This document shows positions 7,471 to 15,924 of a stretch of 35,224 nt of DNA, one piece after another (the first letter of the stretch is position 1; each line of letters opens with the position of its first letter). The DNA is from Promethearchaeota archaeon (GTDB lineage Archaea; Asgardarchaeota; Lokiarchaeia; Sigyniarchaeales; Promethearchaeaceae). The notes under the pieces were generated by a model, which was not told where the DNA came from, did no database searches, and was given only the letters and a program-made list of their open reading frames with translations. Location of the stretch: positions 1 to 35,224 of the forward strand of contig SDNX01000017.1 of NCBI GenBank assembly GCA_004524545.1, read 5' to 3'. The translations under genes were made by a program, and so were the position numbers.

Positions 7471-8289
7471 TTATTTAACAAATTCAGTATGTTTAATGGT
7501 CGTTCCCATACCTAATATTGATTTTAAATTACCATACTTGGTCATTGACATGAGTATTACTTTAGTTCCTTTCGTGATTTCATCCTTTAATGACAAAATT
7601 GCTTTCAATTTTCCTTTCATTGCTCCACTTACATCCCCCACTGGGGCCTCGTCAGTATTTTCTACAATATTACCTAATTCACTTATGGAGATAGTGTCAA
7701 TGAGTTTAGCTTCAGGATTCTGTTTAGGATCGGAAGTATACACTCCATCAACATCCGAGACATAAATCACTTGATTTGCTGAAAACTGTTTGGCAAATAG
7801 AACCATGAATTGATCACCACTTCCTACACTGAATCCCATTTTTGAATCATATAACATATCCCCACCAACCAAAGGAATCATTCCGATTGAAATGTATCCC
7901 TTTACCGCTTGTAGAAAGAAATCAGTGATCTTCATTTTTTCTTGCACACAAAATGAAGACGCGTGTAATAGATTAACGGGGAGATGGTTTTCTATGAATT
8001 TTGCAGTTAATTTTAAACGAAATTCATTTATTTCATGTTGTGTTTTGGACATCGCAAACAATTGGTCGGGATGCTGAAATCCAAGGTGGAGATTGTGCTT
8101 GAATACAGGAACATGTCCAAAAGAACCGACTCCATGGACGATGATTAAATCCTCAATTAATCCTGAATCGATGCAATCCTTCAGTTCTTTAGCGATGGAA
8201 GCAATGATTTCATCATTTGATTTGTATGGAATAGATTTATCTGTAAGGATGGATCCACCCAGTTTTATTACAGTTAGTTTCCGCGTCAT
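7471..8289 (-). CDS. ipk: Isopentenyl phosphate kinase
   Basis: A 272-aa amino-acid-kinase-fold protein that phosphorylates isopentenyl phosphate to isopentenyl diphosphate, the last step of the archaeal mevalonate pathway variants. Motifs: KLGGS at 9-13 (phosphate loop), HGVGSFGH at 52-59, then VGGD, SGDQFMVLFAK, SDVDGVYT and DVSGAMKGKL. His59 in GSFGH corresponds to the catalytic His of this family (His60 in the M. jannaschii enzyme), which separates it from glutamate 5-kinase and aspartokinase. It is the last gene of the nine-gene minus-strand unit, 33 nt after the polyprenol-kinase-like gene, and would provide the C5 unit for prenyl diphosphates. It is cytosolic. Confidence 0.9.
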   Translation of the reverse strand: MTRKLTVIKLGGSILTDKSIPYKSNDEIIASIAKELKDCIDSGLIEDLIIVHGVGSFGHVPVFKHNLHLGFQHPDQLFAMSKTQHEINEFRLKLTAKFIENHLPVNLLHASSFCVQEKMKITDFFLQAVKGYISIGMIPLVGGDMLYDSKMGFSVGSGDQFMVLFAKQFSANQVIYVSDVDGVYTSDPKQNPEAKLIDTISISELGNIVENTDEAPVGDVSGAMKGKLKAILSLKDEITKGTKVILMSMTKYGNLKSILGMGTTIKHTEFVK

Positions 8290-8322
8290 TTACTCTGGTT
8301 CTCGTTGGTTTTACGTTATTTT

Positions 8323-9138
8323 TTAGGTAAAAAATGATATCAAGTCGAATGGCCACAAACCTGTATAGAATAGTATCACAATCACAATGATTACTGACAC
8401 GGGAATTGTTATATTGTCAATATGAGGGGGGGACAACAATTCTACAATAGTTGCAACAAGAGAAATGATAGCTATTGGCAGCATCAAATAGATTAAGTCG
8501 AAATTATCCACTTCGATAGAGAATATTGCGACTAATCCCCAGCTGAAAATAAAGGATCCGACAAACATGCCGAGAGCTCCAGCGAATGATTTTTGACCTC
8601 CTCCAATCCCAAATTTTTTCTTTCCGTATTTACGACCAATAATATCTGCGAAACCATCACCTCCTGCGAGACAACCTATAATTACAAACGCCGCAGGATT
8701 GCCTTTTAATGTCGAATAGGCTAAAGCTGATGGAGAAATGTAAAACCACACTACTGTAACGATTAAAATTATGATCGAGTAGTATAACGTGCCTTGTAAC
8801 AATTCTTTTGGATCACCTGTTCGTGACATGGATCTAACTGAGTCTTCATCCTTCATTAACCCGGTTCCAATGGCAACAAATTGCCCTACAAATGCTAATG
8901 GTACAATCATTGCAATAAAGCGACTAAACCAAGATCCCGTATAAAGGAACCAGGAAAGGAGAAAGATAGGAGCCACAACGATATGAATTATCTTCCGAGT
9001 GATGTATGTTGGAAGTTTCCCACTCTTTTGAATTCTACCATTTATTTTCACTATTAGTAAGAGCGCCACAGTGGCAATGACCATCGCGATTAGATCCCAC
9101 AGCCATGCTAAATTTTCTGAGAATGCGTTTAAAACCAT
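8323..9138 (-). CDS. Dolichol/phytol-kinase-like membrane enzyme (CTP-dependent polyprenol kinase family)
   Basis: A 271-aa membrane protein with about 7-8 TM segments belonging to the SEC59/VTE5/CdsA-like group. Diagnostic pieces: RKIIH at 48-52, GDGFADIIGRKYG at 160-172 (the GD..AD..G..+G nucleotide motif), KSFAG at 183-187, and ELL...HIDN at 233-242. VTE5/DolK members transfer phosphate from CTP to a prenol such as phytol, geranylgeraniol or dolichol; the related CdsA makes CDP-lipids. I favour prenol kinase because of ELLS..IDN and because isopentenyl phosphate kinase follows directly. The substrate is inferred. It sits 9 nt after the HTH gene in the operon and acts in the cytoplasmic membrane. 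Confidence 0.8.
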   Translation of the reverse strand: MVLNAFSENLAWLWDLIAMVIATVALLLIVKINGRIQKSGKLPTYITRKIIHIVVAPIFLLSWFLYTGSWFSRFIAMIVPLAFVGQFVAIGTGLMKDEDSVRSMSRTGDPKELLQGTLYYSIIILIVTVVWFYISPSALAYSTLKGNPAAFVIIGCLAGGDGFADIIGRKYGKKKFGIGGGQKSFAGALGMFVGSFIFSWGLVAIFSIEVDNFDLIYLMLPIAIISLVATIVELLSPPHIDNITIPVSVIIVIVILFYTGLWPFDLISFFT

Positions 9139-9147
9139 TTGAACGAC

Positions 9148-9882
9148 CTATTTTTTATATTTTTTTGTAATTGTATCAAGCTTCACTTCTTCGGTATCCC
9201 GACAATTCACATAACACTCTGCGAGTTTCTTACTAATCCTTCGGAGATTTTCGGATAATGCAGATACCGATATTTTATAATTGTATTGTTCTTCAAGTTT
9301 TTTGACCGTATCGGTCATCGTTTCTTGACGGGGTATATCGTATAACCCAAATTCGATTGCTTTGTCAAGGATGAATTTCTGATGTTCATTCAATGAGGGA
9401 TCTTTTGCACAGTATTTTCGAGCTACATTGAATTTTATATTTAGTTTCTCCCATATGGGTTTACGGAAAATTTCTTCTACTTTACGAATTGGAGCTATCA
9501 ATTCAATAGTAATTTTCCCATTTTGAATTTTGATAGGATACATGATTATGACTTGAGGTTCAACAATAGACCAGATTACCCAAGGTCGATCAAAAATTAT
9601 ATTCATGAGAATTTCCCCTTTATCTTGAAGAATCAATTGATAATTCTTCGGATCATGTTCCTTGCTGAATTCCTTATAGAACGAAACTATCTTGTTTCCT
9701 TTAATATGCAGTAAACAGTTTCCTCTTTCTTCAGTGATTGAAAGTAAGGATAATATTCTAAACTCCAGTTGAGGATATTTCATGCTATAAATCCCTAACC
9801 AGCGTTGTTTTGGTACGGAGAAATTCACTTGTGTACTGATAATTGTTGTTGTTTTGTGAATGTCTTCCAGATTTTCTACCAT
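9148..9882 (-). CDS. HTH_10 (bacterio-opsin activator-type) transcriptional regulator
   Basis: A 244-aa protein with an uncharacterised N-terminal domain (about 1-150) and a C-terminal helix-turn-helix at about 165-221. The HTH has the pattern HQKFILDKAIEFGLYDIPR, a spacer, then ISVSALSENLRRISKKL, matching the archaeal HTH_10 domain first seen in the bacterio-opsin activator Bat of haloarchaea. The N-terminal part resembles the DNA-binding-protein companion domain of these regulators rather than a PAS/GAF sensor. It lies inside the operon, 37 nt after the CtaB-like gene and 9 nt before the prenol-kinase-like gene, so it may autoregulate the unit. The signal it senses cannot be told. Confidence 0.82.
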   Translation of the reverse strand: MVENLEDIHKTTTIISTQVNFSVPKQRWLGIYSMKYPQLEFRILSLLSITEERGNCLLHIKGNKIVSFYKEFSKEHDPKNYQLILQDKGEILMNIIFDRPWVIWSIVEPQVIIMYPIKIQNGKITIELIAPIRKVEEIFRKPIWEKLNIKFNVARKYCAKDPSLNEHQKFILDKAIEFGLYDIPRQETMTDTVKKLEEQYNYKISVSALSENLRRISKKLAECYVNCRDTEEVKLDTITKKYKK

Positions 9883-9919
9883 GTTTATTCCACTAATTTA
9901 TTTTCAATCTTATGTATCC

Positions 9920-10798
9920 TTAAATTATTGCTCCGACATACAGGAGCACGAATCCTAGTAACATGAACGCGCTTGCGAATTTAAATATAGTAAATGTGAT
10001 CTTTTGGGTCGGTTTCACTAAATCCATGATCACTAACACAATAAGCAAAATACAAAGTACTCCAATAATGATGCCCACAATCCAGTGAATTTTCAATAAA
10101 ATTGCCGTGATACCCATCACAATTGCATTCACAAGTGCACTTCCACCAATTACACGCATCGTTTCCTGTTCCGAACTTAAAACAGGCCACATGGGAACGC
10201 CCGCATTGCGATATCCTTCCAAATTATGCGGCATTAAAGCGAGAGTTAAGATATGAATAGGAATCCAAGTCAGGATAAAGAACATTAACAAGATCGCTAT
10301 CCCATCAATAGTTCCGATTGCTTGCACGCGGCCTGCCACAGCTGGTAATCCACCAGCAATTCCTCCAAATAGGATACTATATTTTGTTCTGCGTTTCAAC
10401 CAAATGCTGTAAATCACAAAATCGAAAAAGAACCCTAAGAAGATTACCAGAGTTGTTGTCCAATTTATTAGAAATAGCGTTAATATTAATCCCAGAACCG
10501 TGAAGATGATTCCATTTATTAATACGAATTTGGGAGTAATCTTACCACTGGGTAATGGACGGTCTTTTGTCCGCTCCATTTTTGCATCAATATCGCGATC
10601 AATATACATATTCAAGATTGTGGTCCCGGAAATTGCAATAAAAGTGGATAGAGATAATAAAAATACCTCTAACCAGTTGAACACTCCCAGTGGGATTGCC
10701 GACATCAAGTATGCAAATATGCAAGTCGCCAGTAGTAGTATCGTCTGTTTTGACTTTACTAACTCGTGATAGTTCCACAGTATTTTTCGGATTTTCAT
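9920..10798 (-). CDS. ctaB: Heme O synthase-like UbiA prenyltransferase (CtaB-like)
   Basis: A 292-aa integral membrane prenyltransferase with about 8-9 TM segments. The first Asp-rich motif runs from Asn63 as N-M-Y-I-D67-R-D-I-D71-A-K-M-E-R-T-K-D-R-P, with M.RT..RPLPSGK typical of CtaB/CyoE. The second conserved region YSIWLKRRT (129-137) followed by GGIAGGLPAVAG is also a CtaB signature, and WIPIHILTLAL aligns with the WQPPHF..A helix. CtaB transfers a farnesyl group to protoheme to form heme O. Other UbiA enzymes (geranylgeranylglyceryl phosphate synthase) lack the MxRT and LKRRT motifs, so heme O synthase is favoured. It follows the Fe-S gene by 9 nt in an operon with multi-His membrane proteins and prenyl-supply genes. 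Confidence 0.85.
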   Translation of the reverse strand: MKIRKILWNYHELVKSKQTILLLATCIFAYLMSAIPLGVFNWLEVFLLSLSTFIAISGTTILNMYIDRDIDAKMERTKDRPLPSGKITPKFVLINGIIFTVLGLILTLFLINWTTTLVIFLGFFFDFVIYSIWLKRRTKYSILFGGIAGGLPAVAGRVQAIGTIDGIAILLMFFILTWIPIHILTLALMPHNLEGYRNAGVPMWPVLSSEQETMRVIGGSALVNAIVMGITAILLKIHWIVGIIIGVLCILLIVLVIMDLVKPTQKITFTIFKFASAFMLLGFVLLYVGAII

Positions 10799-10807
10799 AT
10801 TTTTTTC

Positions 10808-12178
10808 CTATTTCTCATCTTTTCTTTTTACATCGCAATTCTCGAGTATTTGCAAAATATCTTGAACGGGTAAATCCGGTTTGAATTGACTTGCTGCATT
10901 ACTAAGATTATTCTTGCAGAACACACAAGCCGATACTAATGATTCTGCCTTCGTTTCAACTGCTTCGAGAAGCCTGTCTTCATTAATTTCATCCCAGCAT
11001 TCAACCGTTTCATCCAACCGAGAATCAGCAATACTTGTGGCTTCATCCCCGTACAAAGCTCGAACTCCACCACCTGCACCGCAACAATGGGACATTTTCT
11101 TATTATATTGCATTTCTGACAAACTTATTCCCTCAATCATGGAAATTAAGTCTCGGGGTTCTTCATATACGTCACAGTATCTCGCGAGGTGGCACGGATC
11201 ATGGTAAGTGATTTTGAGCGGATCCTCCTTCGAACGTAGCTTGTACTTGAAATATAGACCATGTTCCTTGGCAAATCGGGGAATAAATTGAGTCACATGA
11301 GATAGTTTGAATCCGAGATTGTGGTGGGTATATTCTTGGTATTCATTCGAGAATGTCGAGAAGCATCCGGCGCAAGAGAATATTACCTCTTTGATTCCTG
11401 CTTTTCGGATGAGGTCAATATTATATTTCATGAGTTCAGTTGCTACATCATCGACTCCTGTTCGAAAGAGCACGCTTCCGCAGCATTTCTCTTCCGGAAT
11501 GACAATAAAGTCTGCACCCATGGCATCTAGGACTCGGCACGTTGCACTTGATAGTTCATTGTTTCGAAAAGCACTTGTACATCCTATGAAATACGCTACT
11601 AAATTTGGACTTACTTCGTCTGGTTTTAGTTCCCCTGACTTGATTTTACGGTAGAGTCCCACTCCTCGCTCCCATGCGACATATCCTTCATCACACGCGT
11701 TCCCTTTACACCAATCGTGACGTTTTGTTCCCTCTTCCATAAACGGGTTTGCAAATTCTACGACCGAGTCACGAACCTTTTTCAGTTTTTCGGGCATAGC
11801 TCCACCGTTCACTGCACGTACACGGAAATTCCGGAACACGTGCACGGTATCTATTCCAACAGGACATACTTCTGCACAATTACCGCATAACATGCATCTG
11901 TATACCACATCTTGGATAGTTTCTGGATCAAATGGTATTTCTTTCTTATTTAGTGATTTGAGGATTCTATTTCTTCCACCCGCATAGTCGGTTTCTCTAA
12001 AAGTTACATTGAAGACCCTGCAAACATCTCGGCAGTAACCACATTGAATACAACGCAAATAATCTTGTGTCATGTCTTCTGTGGTTAATGGTTTGATTAA
12101 ATTCTCTTGTTGGGGTGAAAATAGCCCTCCAGATGGAGGACCCGTTGTAATTAAATCTTTAGATTTTTTGTCTGACAT
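10808..12178 (-). CDS. GlcF/HdrD-like Fe-S oxidoreductase with two CCG domains
   Basis: A 456-aa electron-transfer subunit. The N-terminal part binds two [4Fe-4S] clusters: Cys43/46/49/53 and Cys95/98/101/105. Two CCG domains follow: Cys200, Cys232-Cys233-Gly, Cys269/Cys272; and Cys329 (HDPCH), Cys365-Cys366-Gly, Cys418/Cys421. This arrangement matches GlcF, GlpC, LutA/LldE and HdrD partners of flavin dehydrogenases and disulfide reductases. An inserted stretch at 153-190 carries two extra Cys (157 and 162). The ATG at 12178 is chosen because GGAGG sits 8 nt upstream; GTG at 12202 and ATG at 12193 are also in frame, the latter overlapping the upstream TAA. It is soluble but probably membrane-associated through its operon partners. 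Confidence 0.92.
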   Translation of the reverse strand: MSDKKSKDLITTGPPSGGLFSPQQENLIKPLTTEDMTQDYLRCIQCGYCRDVCRVFNVTFRETDYAGGRNRILKSLNKKEIPFDPETIQDVVYRCMLCGNCAEVCPVGIDTVHVFRNFRVRAVNGGAMPEKLKKVRDSVVEFANPFMEEGTKRHDWCKGNACDEGYVAWERGVGLYRKIKSGELKPDEVSPNLVAYFIGCTSAFRNNELSSATCRVLDAMGADFIVIPEEKCCGSVLFRTGVDDVATELMKYNIDLIRKAGIKEVIFSCAGCFSTFSNEYQEYTHHNLGFKLSHVTQFIPRFAKEHGLYFKYKLRSKEDPLKITYHDPCHLARYCDVYEEPRDLISMIEGISLSEMQYNKKMSHCCGAGGGVRALYGDEATSIADSRLDETVECWDEINEDRLLEAVETKAESLVSACVFCKNNLSNAASQFKPDLPVQDILQILENCDVKRKDEK

Positions 12179-12186
12179 TTTATTTT

Positions 12187-12191
12187 CCTCC
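12187..12191 (-). promoter_or_regulatory. Shine-Dalgarno site deciding the start of the Fe-S gene
   Basis: GGAGG on the minus strand lies 8 nt before the ATG at 12178. Two upstream in-frame start candidates lack a well-spaced site. Confidence 0.6.
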
Positions 12192-12192
12192 A

Positions 12193-13644
12193 TTATGCCC
12201 ACCTAAACAGGGTTTGTGCAACTATAAACAGCAGTTTTATCCTCCAAAGGCGCATTTTTGTCTTTATAATTCGATAGGAATTAACCCGATCATCGGGATC
12301 TACCGAATTATTCAACTTCTGCATATGCTGAACCTTTTCTTGATTAAAGAGGTGGTAATAGAACGTGTTAACTACTCCACAAGAGTAAATCCCTTCCCCA
12401 TTCTTATACGACCACTGTGCCATTTTATGGAGGTTCGCTTTAATTCCAAAGAATTCTAATGATTTTTCAATATCAGATAGCCCGAATAGCTTGATTCGGC
12501 TTTTTCCGTTCGAACCTCCCATAATATACATTGCATTTCGATACTTGTCGTCCTTAACTTTTGGTGCATATTCCTCATAAAATGCTTCAAGTTTCTCATC
12601 TGAAATCCAATACTCTTGGAAAATGGGATTATTGCATAAACGACCAAGATTTAATTCGACATCGGCAACATCTCTCCATTTCTCTTCTAAATACCATTTA
12701 TCGATCTCCAAACCTCCAAGTTTGTCAGCGCTTTCTTTTGAAAATGCTAGTGCTTTTGCGGTAACCTCAGGGTCGTCATAGAATACTGCATACACGAAAA
12801 ATGGTCGGGATGGAATGGTCACATGTGAAAAACCCTCAAATTTCTTATCTGAAAGAGATAGATAGAAGGGTTTGTCAATTGAGTTAGATTTGAGCAAACG
12901 ATAGAATTCCGATGCTTGCTCCATAGTGTGGAATCCATACCCAACTAATTCCATGGAAGTTTTCAATGTGGTAACATTTAATTCCACTTCCGAAATACCT
13001 CCGAAAATTCCAAAAGATCCAGTAATGTCAGCCAAAGTTATTTCTCCACCACTATTTTTTTGGATTCTGCTAACGGATCCATCAGGTTTTACAAGAGTGA
13101 CTGCATTCAATGCATCATATATAGACCCAAATTTGATTTGCCCAATTCCAGCTGCTCCAGATGTGACTACAAATCCTGAAAGACATGAGGATTTATAACT
13201 TGTGGGGTAGCATTTTGGAGCGAGTCCTTTAGCTCTTAATGCTTGGATTAGTTTTAACCAGGAAATTCCTGCTTGACATTTCACGGTCATCTTTTCAGAA
13301 TCAATTTCTAGTACTTTATTCATCCGACGAACATCTATAACAACTCCGCCTTTTGTCGGTGTGCTTGCAGAATAACACGAAGTACCAGCAGCCCTAACAG
13401 TGACAGGAAGCATATAATCCTTACATAGTTTCATAACTGCGGAAAATTGATCTGTATTGTTTGGACGGACAATATGAGTAGCAATGTGTTCCTCTTTAAA
13501 TTTATAATGGTATTTAGGCAAGATTGAGAGATCTCCAGTAGCTGCTTCGATTTCATATGGATCAGTAGTTACATGGGACGGCGATACAATTTCCTTTAGT
13601 TCATTCGTATATTTTTCAAATTCAGTTATCTTTTTTTGTGACAT
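12193..13644 (-). CDS. GlcD-like FAD-linked oxidase
   Basis: A 483-aa flavoprotein of the PCMH/VAO superfamily (D-lactate and glycolate dehydrogenase type). The FAD-binding domain spans about 55-230, with RPNNTDQFSAVMKLC (60-74), the phosphate loop VRAAGTSCYSAS (83-94), VIDVRRMNKV (102-111) and SSCLSGFVVTSGAAGIGQIKFG-like region (152-173). The rest would bind the substrate. It oxidises a 2-hydroxy acid or similar in known relatives, passing electrons to the adjacent CCG Fe-S protein. The ATG at 13644 is preferred over a TTG at 13653 because AGGAGG lies 10 nt upstream. Its stop TAA overlaps an ATG of the next gene. The physiological substrate is not evident. Confidence 0.88.
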   Translation of the reverse strand: MSQKKITEFEKYTNELKEIVSPSHVTTDPYEIEAATGDLSILPKYHYKFKEEHIATHIVRPNNTDQFSAVMKLCKDYMLPVTVRAAGTSCYSASTPTKGGVVIDVRRMNKVLEIDSEKMTVKCQAGISWLKLIQALRAKGLAPKCYPTSYKSSCLSGFVVTSGAAGIGQIKFGSIYDALNAVTLVKPDGSVSRIQKNSGGEITLADITGSFGIFGGISEVELNVTTLKTSMELVGYGFHTMEQASEFYRLLKSNSIDKPFYLSLSDKKFEGFSHVTIPSRPFFVYAVFYDDPEVTAKALAFSKESADKLGGLEIDKWYLEEKWRDVADVELNLGRLCNNPIFQEYWISDEKLEAFYEEYAPKVKDDKYRNAMYIMGGSNGKSRIKLFGLSDIEKSLEFFGIKANLHKMAQWSYKNGEGIYSCGVVNTFYYHLFNQEKVQHMQKLNNSVDPDDRVNSYRIIKTKMRLWRIKLLFIVAQTLFRWA

Positions 13645-13654
13645 CTTCTTCAAT

Positions 13655-13660
13655 CCTCCT
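13655..13660 (-). promoter_or_regulatory. Shine-Dalgarno site of the FAD oxidase gene
   Basis: AGGAGG on the minus strand overlaps the upstream stop codon by one base and is 10 nt from the ATG at 13644, but only 1 nt from the TTG at 13653. This supports the shorter protein. Confidence 0.6.
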
Positions 13661-14466
13661 CAAACGTTAACTATGAATGTTGCGACCATGTAAGCAGTCC
13701 ACCAACACCCTAGCGTTAAATATCCAGTTAATTTTGCAAACTTTCTCTGCCCTGCAATACCAAAAAGTGCACTTAAAAAACCTGTTATTACACCCACTGC
13801 TCCACAGATGATATGAAAAGCATGAATCCACCCGGAGTAAGCGTTCATCTGAATTTCAGTGAGTGAAAATAAGGATATTACATTAAGCACTGTCAAAATC
13901 CAAGAACTTCCTGCAGTCAATCCGTGGTACAATACGTATTGTGGCTCATTTTGTATCACTAAAATTGTCCCTATTGAGATAAGAATTAAAGCGGGAAATC
14001 CCAAAGCAGATCCAATATGAAGGCTATTCTTCTCTATAGGATCACTAATAAAAAATGTGAGATACACAACCGAAGCAATTAATCCTATTACCATTAGACC
14101 TAAAACACAGAATACAATAGAATAAATACGTTTTTTACTCGCTATTCTCTTTATCCGTTCAAGGAAGAAAATTGTGAGACACGTCCCTACAAGGTATATA
14201 CCTGTAATGATGAAGATCAAATGAAGAGCTATCGAAATTTCAGGAATAACAGCGTTGGTCATCATTATTACTGTATCCCGTACCACAATTCCTAATGCTA
14301 AACCTCCAAATATTAAAAGGAAGGCAACAAGAGTTCGAATCAAATGTTTTCGTTTTTGTGCTTTAAAGTAGTCAAGCGCAATTATTAGGACTAACATTGT
14401 TAGCATTGCAGCACAAACTAATACGAAATGTATGATAGTGTAGGTTTCTGAAATAATTGTTACCAT
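13660..14466 (-). CDS. 8-TM membrane protein with conserved His, possible b-heme carrier
   Basis: A 268-aa protein with about eight TM helices. It is a clear paralogue of the 267-aa protein at 18490-19293; the C-terminal third is nearly identical, sharing YHGLTAGSSW, a HxxHxxCGA helix, SALFGI.GQRK.AKL.GY.TLGCWWTAY. Histidines at 150, 181, 215 and 218 occupy exactly the same positions in both, and a His near the start of TM1 (13 versus 15) is also shared. Intramembrane His pairs of this kind are typical of b-type heme ligation (cytochrome b561-like, DUF420-like proteins); that role is inferred. Its ATG abuts the stop of the 485-aa gene, and the FAD oxidase follows after 15 nt. I cannot assign it to a named family with certainty. 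Confidence 0.8.
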   Translation of the reverse strand: MVTIISETYTIIHFVLVCAAMLTMLVLIIALDYFKAQKRKHLIRTLVAFLLIFGGLALGIVVRDTVIMMTNAVIPEISIALHLIFIITGIYLVGTCLTIFFLERIKRIASKKRIYSIVFCVLGLMVIGLIASVVYLTFFISDPIEKNSLHIGSALGFPALILISIGTILVIQNEPQYVLYHGLTAGSSWILTVLNVISLFSLTEIQMNAYSGWIHAFHIICGAVGVITGFLSALFGIAGQRKFAKLTGYLTLGCWWTAYMVATFIVNV

Positions 14467-15924
14467 TTAGTTCCCTCTCCTCTTTTTTACGTATGATCTA
14501 ACGATCACAATTATTCCAAAAATGAAACCCACTACTAAGATCCATACTCCAACGAATGTGGTATACATGGATGGGAACTTACTAACAGCGGGATCACGCA
14601 TCATATACCAGTTAGCTCCAGTAAAGGCAATAAAGCCTCCTATTCCCAGAAACCATCCTGCCAGAGTTCTCAGAGTAGTTTTAGTATGTTGGAAATGATC
14701 AATTGCGGAGAGTAAAAGTAGAGTAGCGATTAGCACAGCTAATAAATGCCAGTGACCGACATTGAAATCATACTCCACTTGCACCCACTCGTGAGATCGG
14801 TAAACCTCTCGTGTCTGTAAGCCCACAATGATTCCACAAATGGTCACAACGATCTGTGCATATAGATATATAAAATACAACGCCCACTTAATGGGGTCCT
14901 TGAAAAATCCTCCGAGTTTCTTCCAGAATGATAGATTCTTGTATTCATCTCCATAGTTGTCTTTGGAGATGTTAATCCACCCTTGGATCGCCATCCATGT
15001 TGTATTAAGTATAAGTATGCCAGCACCGGCCCAAATCATATAATGATTTAAAACCCAAGCGCCCCATGAAATCACGATTAATCCCACTGGATTAGCCCAT
15101 AAGATGATCTTGTATGCTATCCCTTTCACCCTTGCAGTCTTGTAGCCAATCATAACTACCATTGCAGATGACAAGGCGAGTTGAATATGAAGATGTGAAA
15201 CTATGAACTTCTCTACCCAATCATGTTTTAGGACCTTCACGACTTCCTCAGCAAGGAACGCATCAGTTTCCCTCATCAGATTGGTTATAGTACCCGTAAA
15301 ATTCTCCATTGCGGCCAGTCCCCCATAAATTGTGGAAACTAAAACACAAATTGCCAGAATAACTAGTGAATAATTTTCTAGGTTTAACCCATAAACTGAA
15401 CTACCAGGGGTTGCGTTCTTTGGATCTGGGAATTTATTTGGAATAGGGAAAGCTGCAGCAATAAACAGACATCCTCCGATGAAAATCAGTCCTAATCCAA
15501 TGTAGAATAACTCATGGAAGAATCGTAGTCGAGTATATGCAAAAATCAGCCCACAAAATCCGGAGAGGAAACATCCAGGTAATAATGTCCATTTTAACCA
15601 AGGCACAAATTTTTCTCTTACATCATAGTATTCCATTATCCAGAAAGTGTTTGCAACCACGAAAGGATTCGCTAATGAGTGATAAATCATGATGATACGG
15701 GCTGATCGATTAATTACATCATCATTATAAATTTGAAATATTGGATGCGATCCCCAAAATATACTAAACGGTTCAGAGAACGTAATCAGAAATAAGACTT
15801 GACAAGCCATGAAAATGATGATCGTTACATGTATTTTGTTGAACCTGTGTTTTTTGACTTCTTCAAAGGTTTGAGTGATCATTGCTGGCTCTTGTTCAGT
15901 GTCAATTTTTCGTTCTTCTGTCAT
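14467..15924 (-). CDS. Multi-His polytopic membrane protein, possibly heme-copper-oxidase-related
   Basis: A 485-aa protein with about 11-12 TM segments. Histidines lie in or near predicted helices: His82 (IMIYHSLANPF), His137, His244 and His246 (VSHLHIQLALSSAMV), His294 (LNHYMIW), His391 and His393 (VGHWHLL), His410 and His413. Two HxH pairs on separate helices plus a TM2 His recall subunit I of heme-copper oxidases and nitric oxide reductases, but the standard TM6-TM7 His-His and Tyr motifs are not recognisable. So it may be a distant or unrelated heme protein. The ATG at 15924 is chosen: AGGAGGT lies 10 nt upstream, and it overlaps the upstream TAA by one base. A longer reading to 16017 would overlap the previous gene by 94 bp. 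It is the core membrane component of the operon. Confidence 0.78.
   Translation of the reverse strand: MTEERKIDTEQEPAMITQTFEEVKKHRFNKIHVTIIIFMACQVLFLITFSEPFSIFWGSHPIFQIYNDDVINRSARIIMIYHSLANPFVVANTFWIMEYYDVREKFVPWLKWTLLPGCFLSGFCGLIFAYTRLRFFHELFYIGLGLIFIGGCLFIAAAFPIPNKFPDPKNATPGSSVYGLNLENYSLVILAICVLVSTIYGGLAAMENFTGTITNLMRETDAFLAEEVVKVLKHDWVEKFIVSHLHIQLALSSAMVVMIGYKTARVKGIAYKIILWANPVGLIVISWGAWVLNHYMIWAGAGILILNTTWMAIQGWINISKDNYGDEYKNLSFWKKLGGFFKDPIKWALYFIYLYAQIVVTICGIIVGLQTREVYRSHEWVQVEYDFNVGHWHLLAVLIATLLLLSAIDHFQHTKTTLRTLAGWFLGIGGFIAFTGANWYMMRDPAVSKFPSMYTTFVGVWILVVGFIFGIIVIVRSYVKKRRGN

Noticed and set aside
7200-7481. 93-codon frame on the minus strand between convergent genes
   Set aside because: Runs through poly-T and terminator sequence (a run of Phe) and overlaps both neighbouring genes; composition is not protein-like.
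9920-10798. Geranylgeranylglyceryl phosphate synthase (archaeal lipid UbiA)
   Set aside because: The MxRT, RPLPSGK and LKRRT motifs fit CtaB better.
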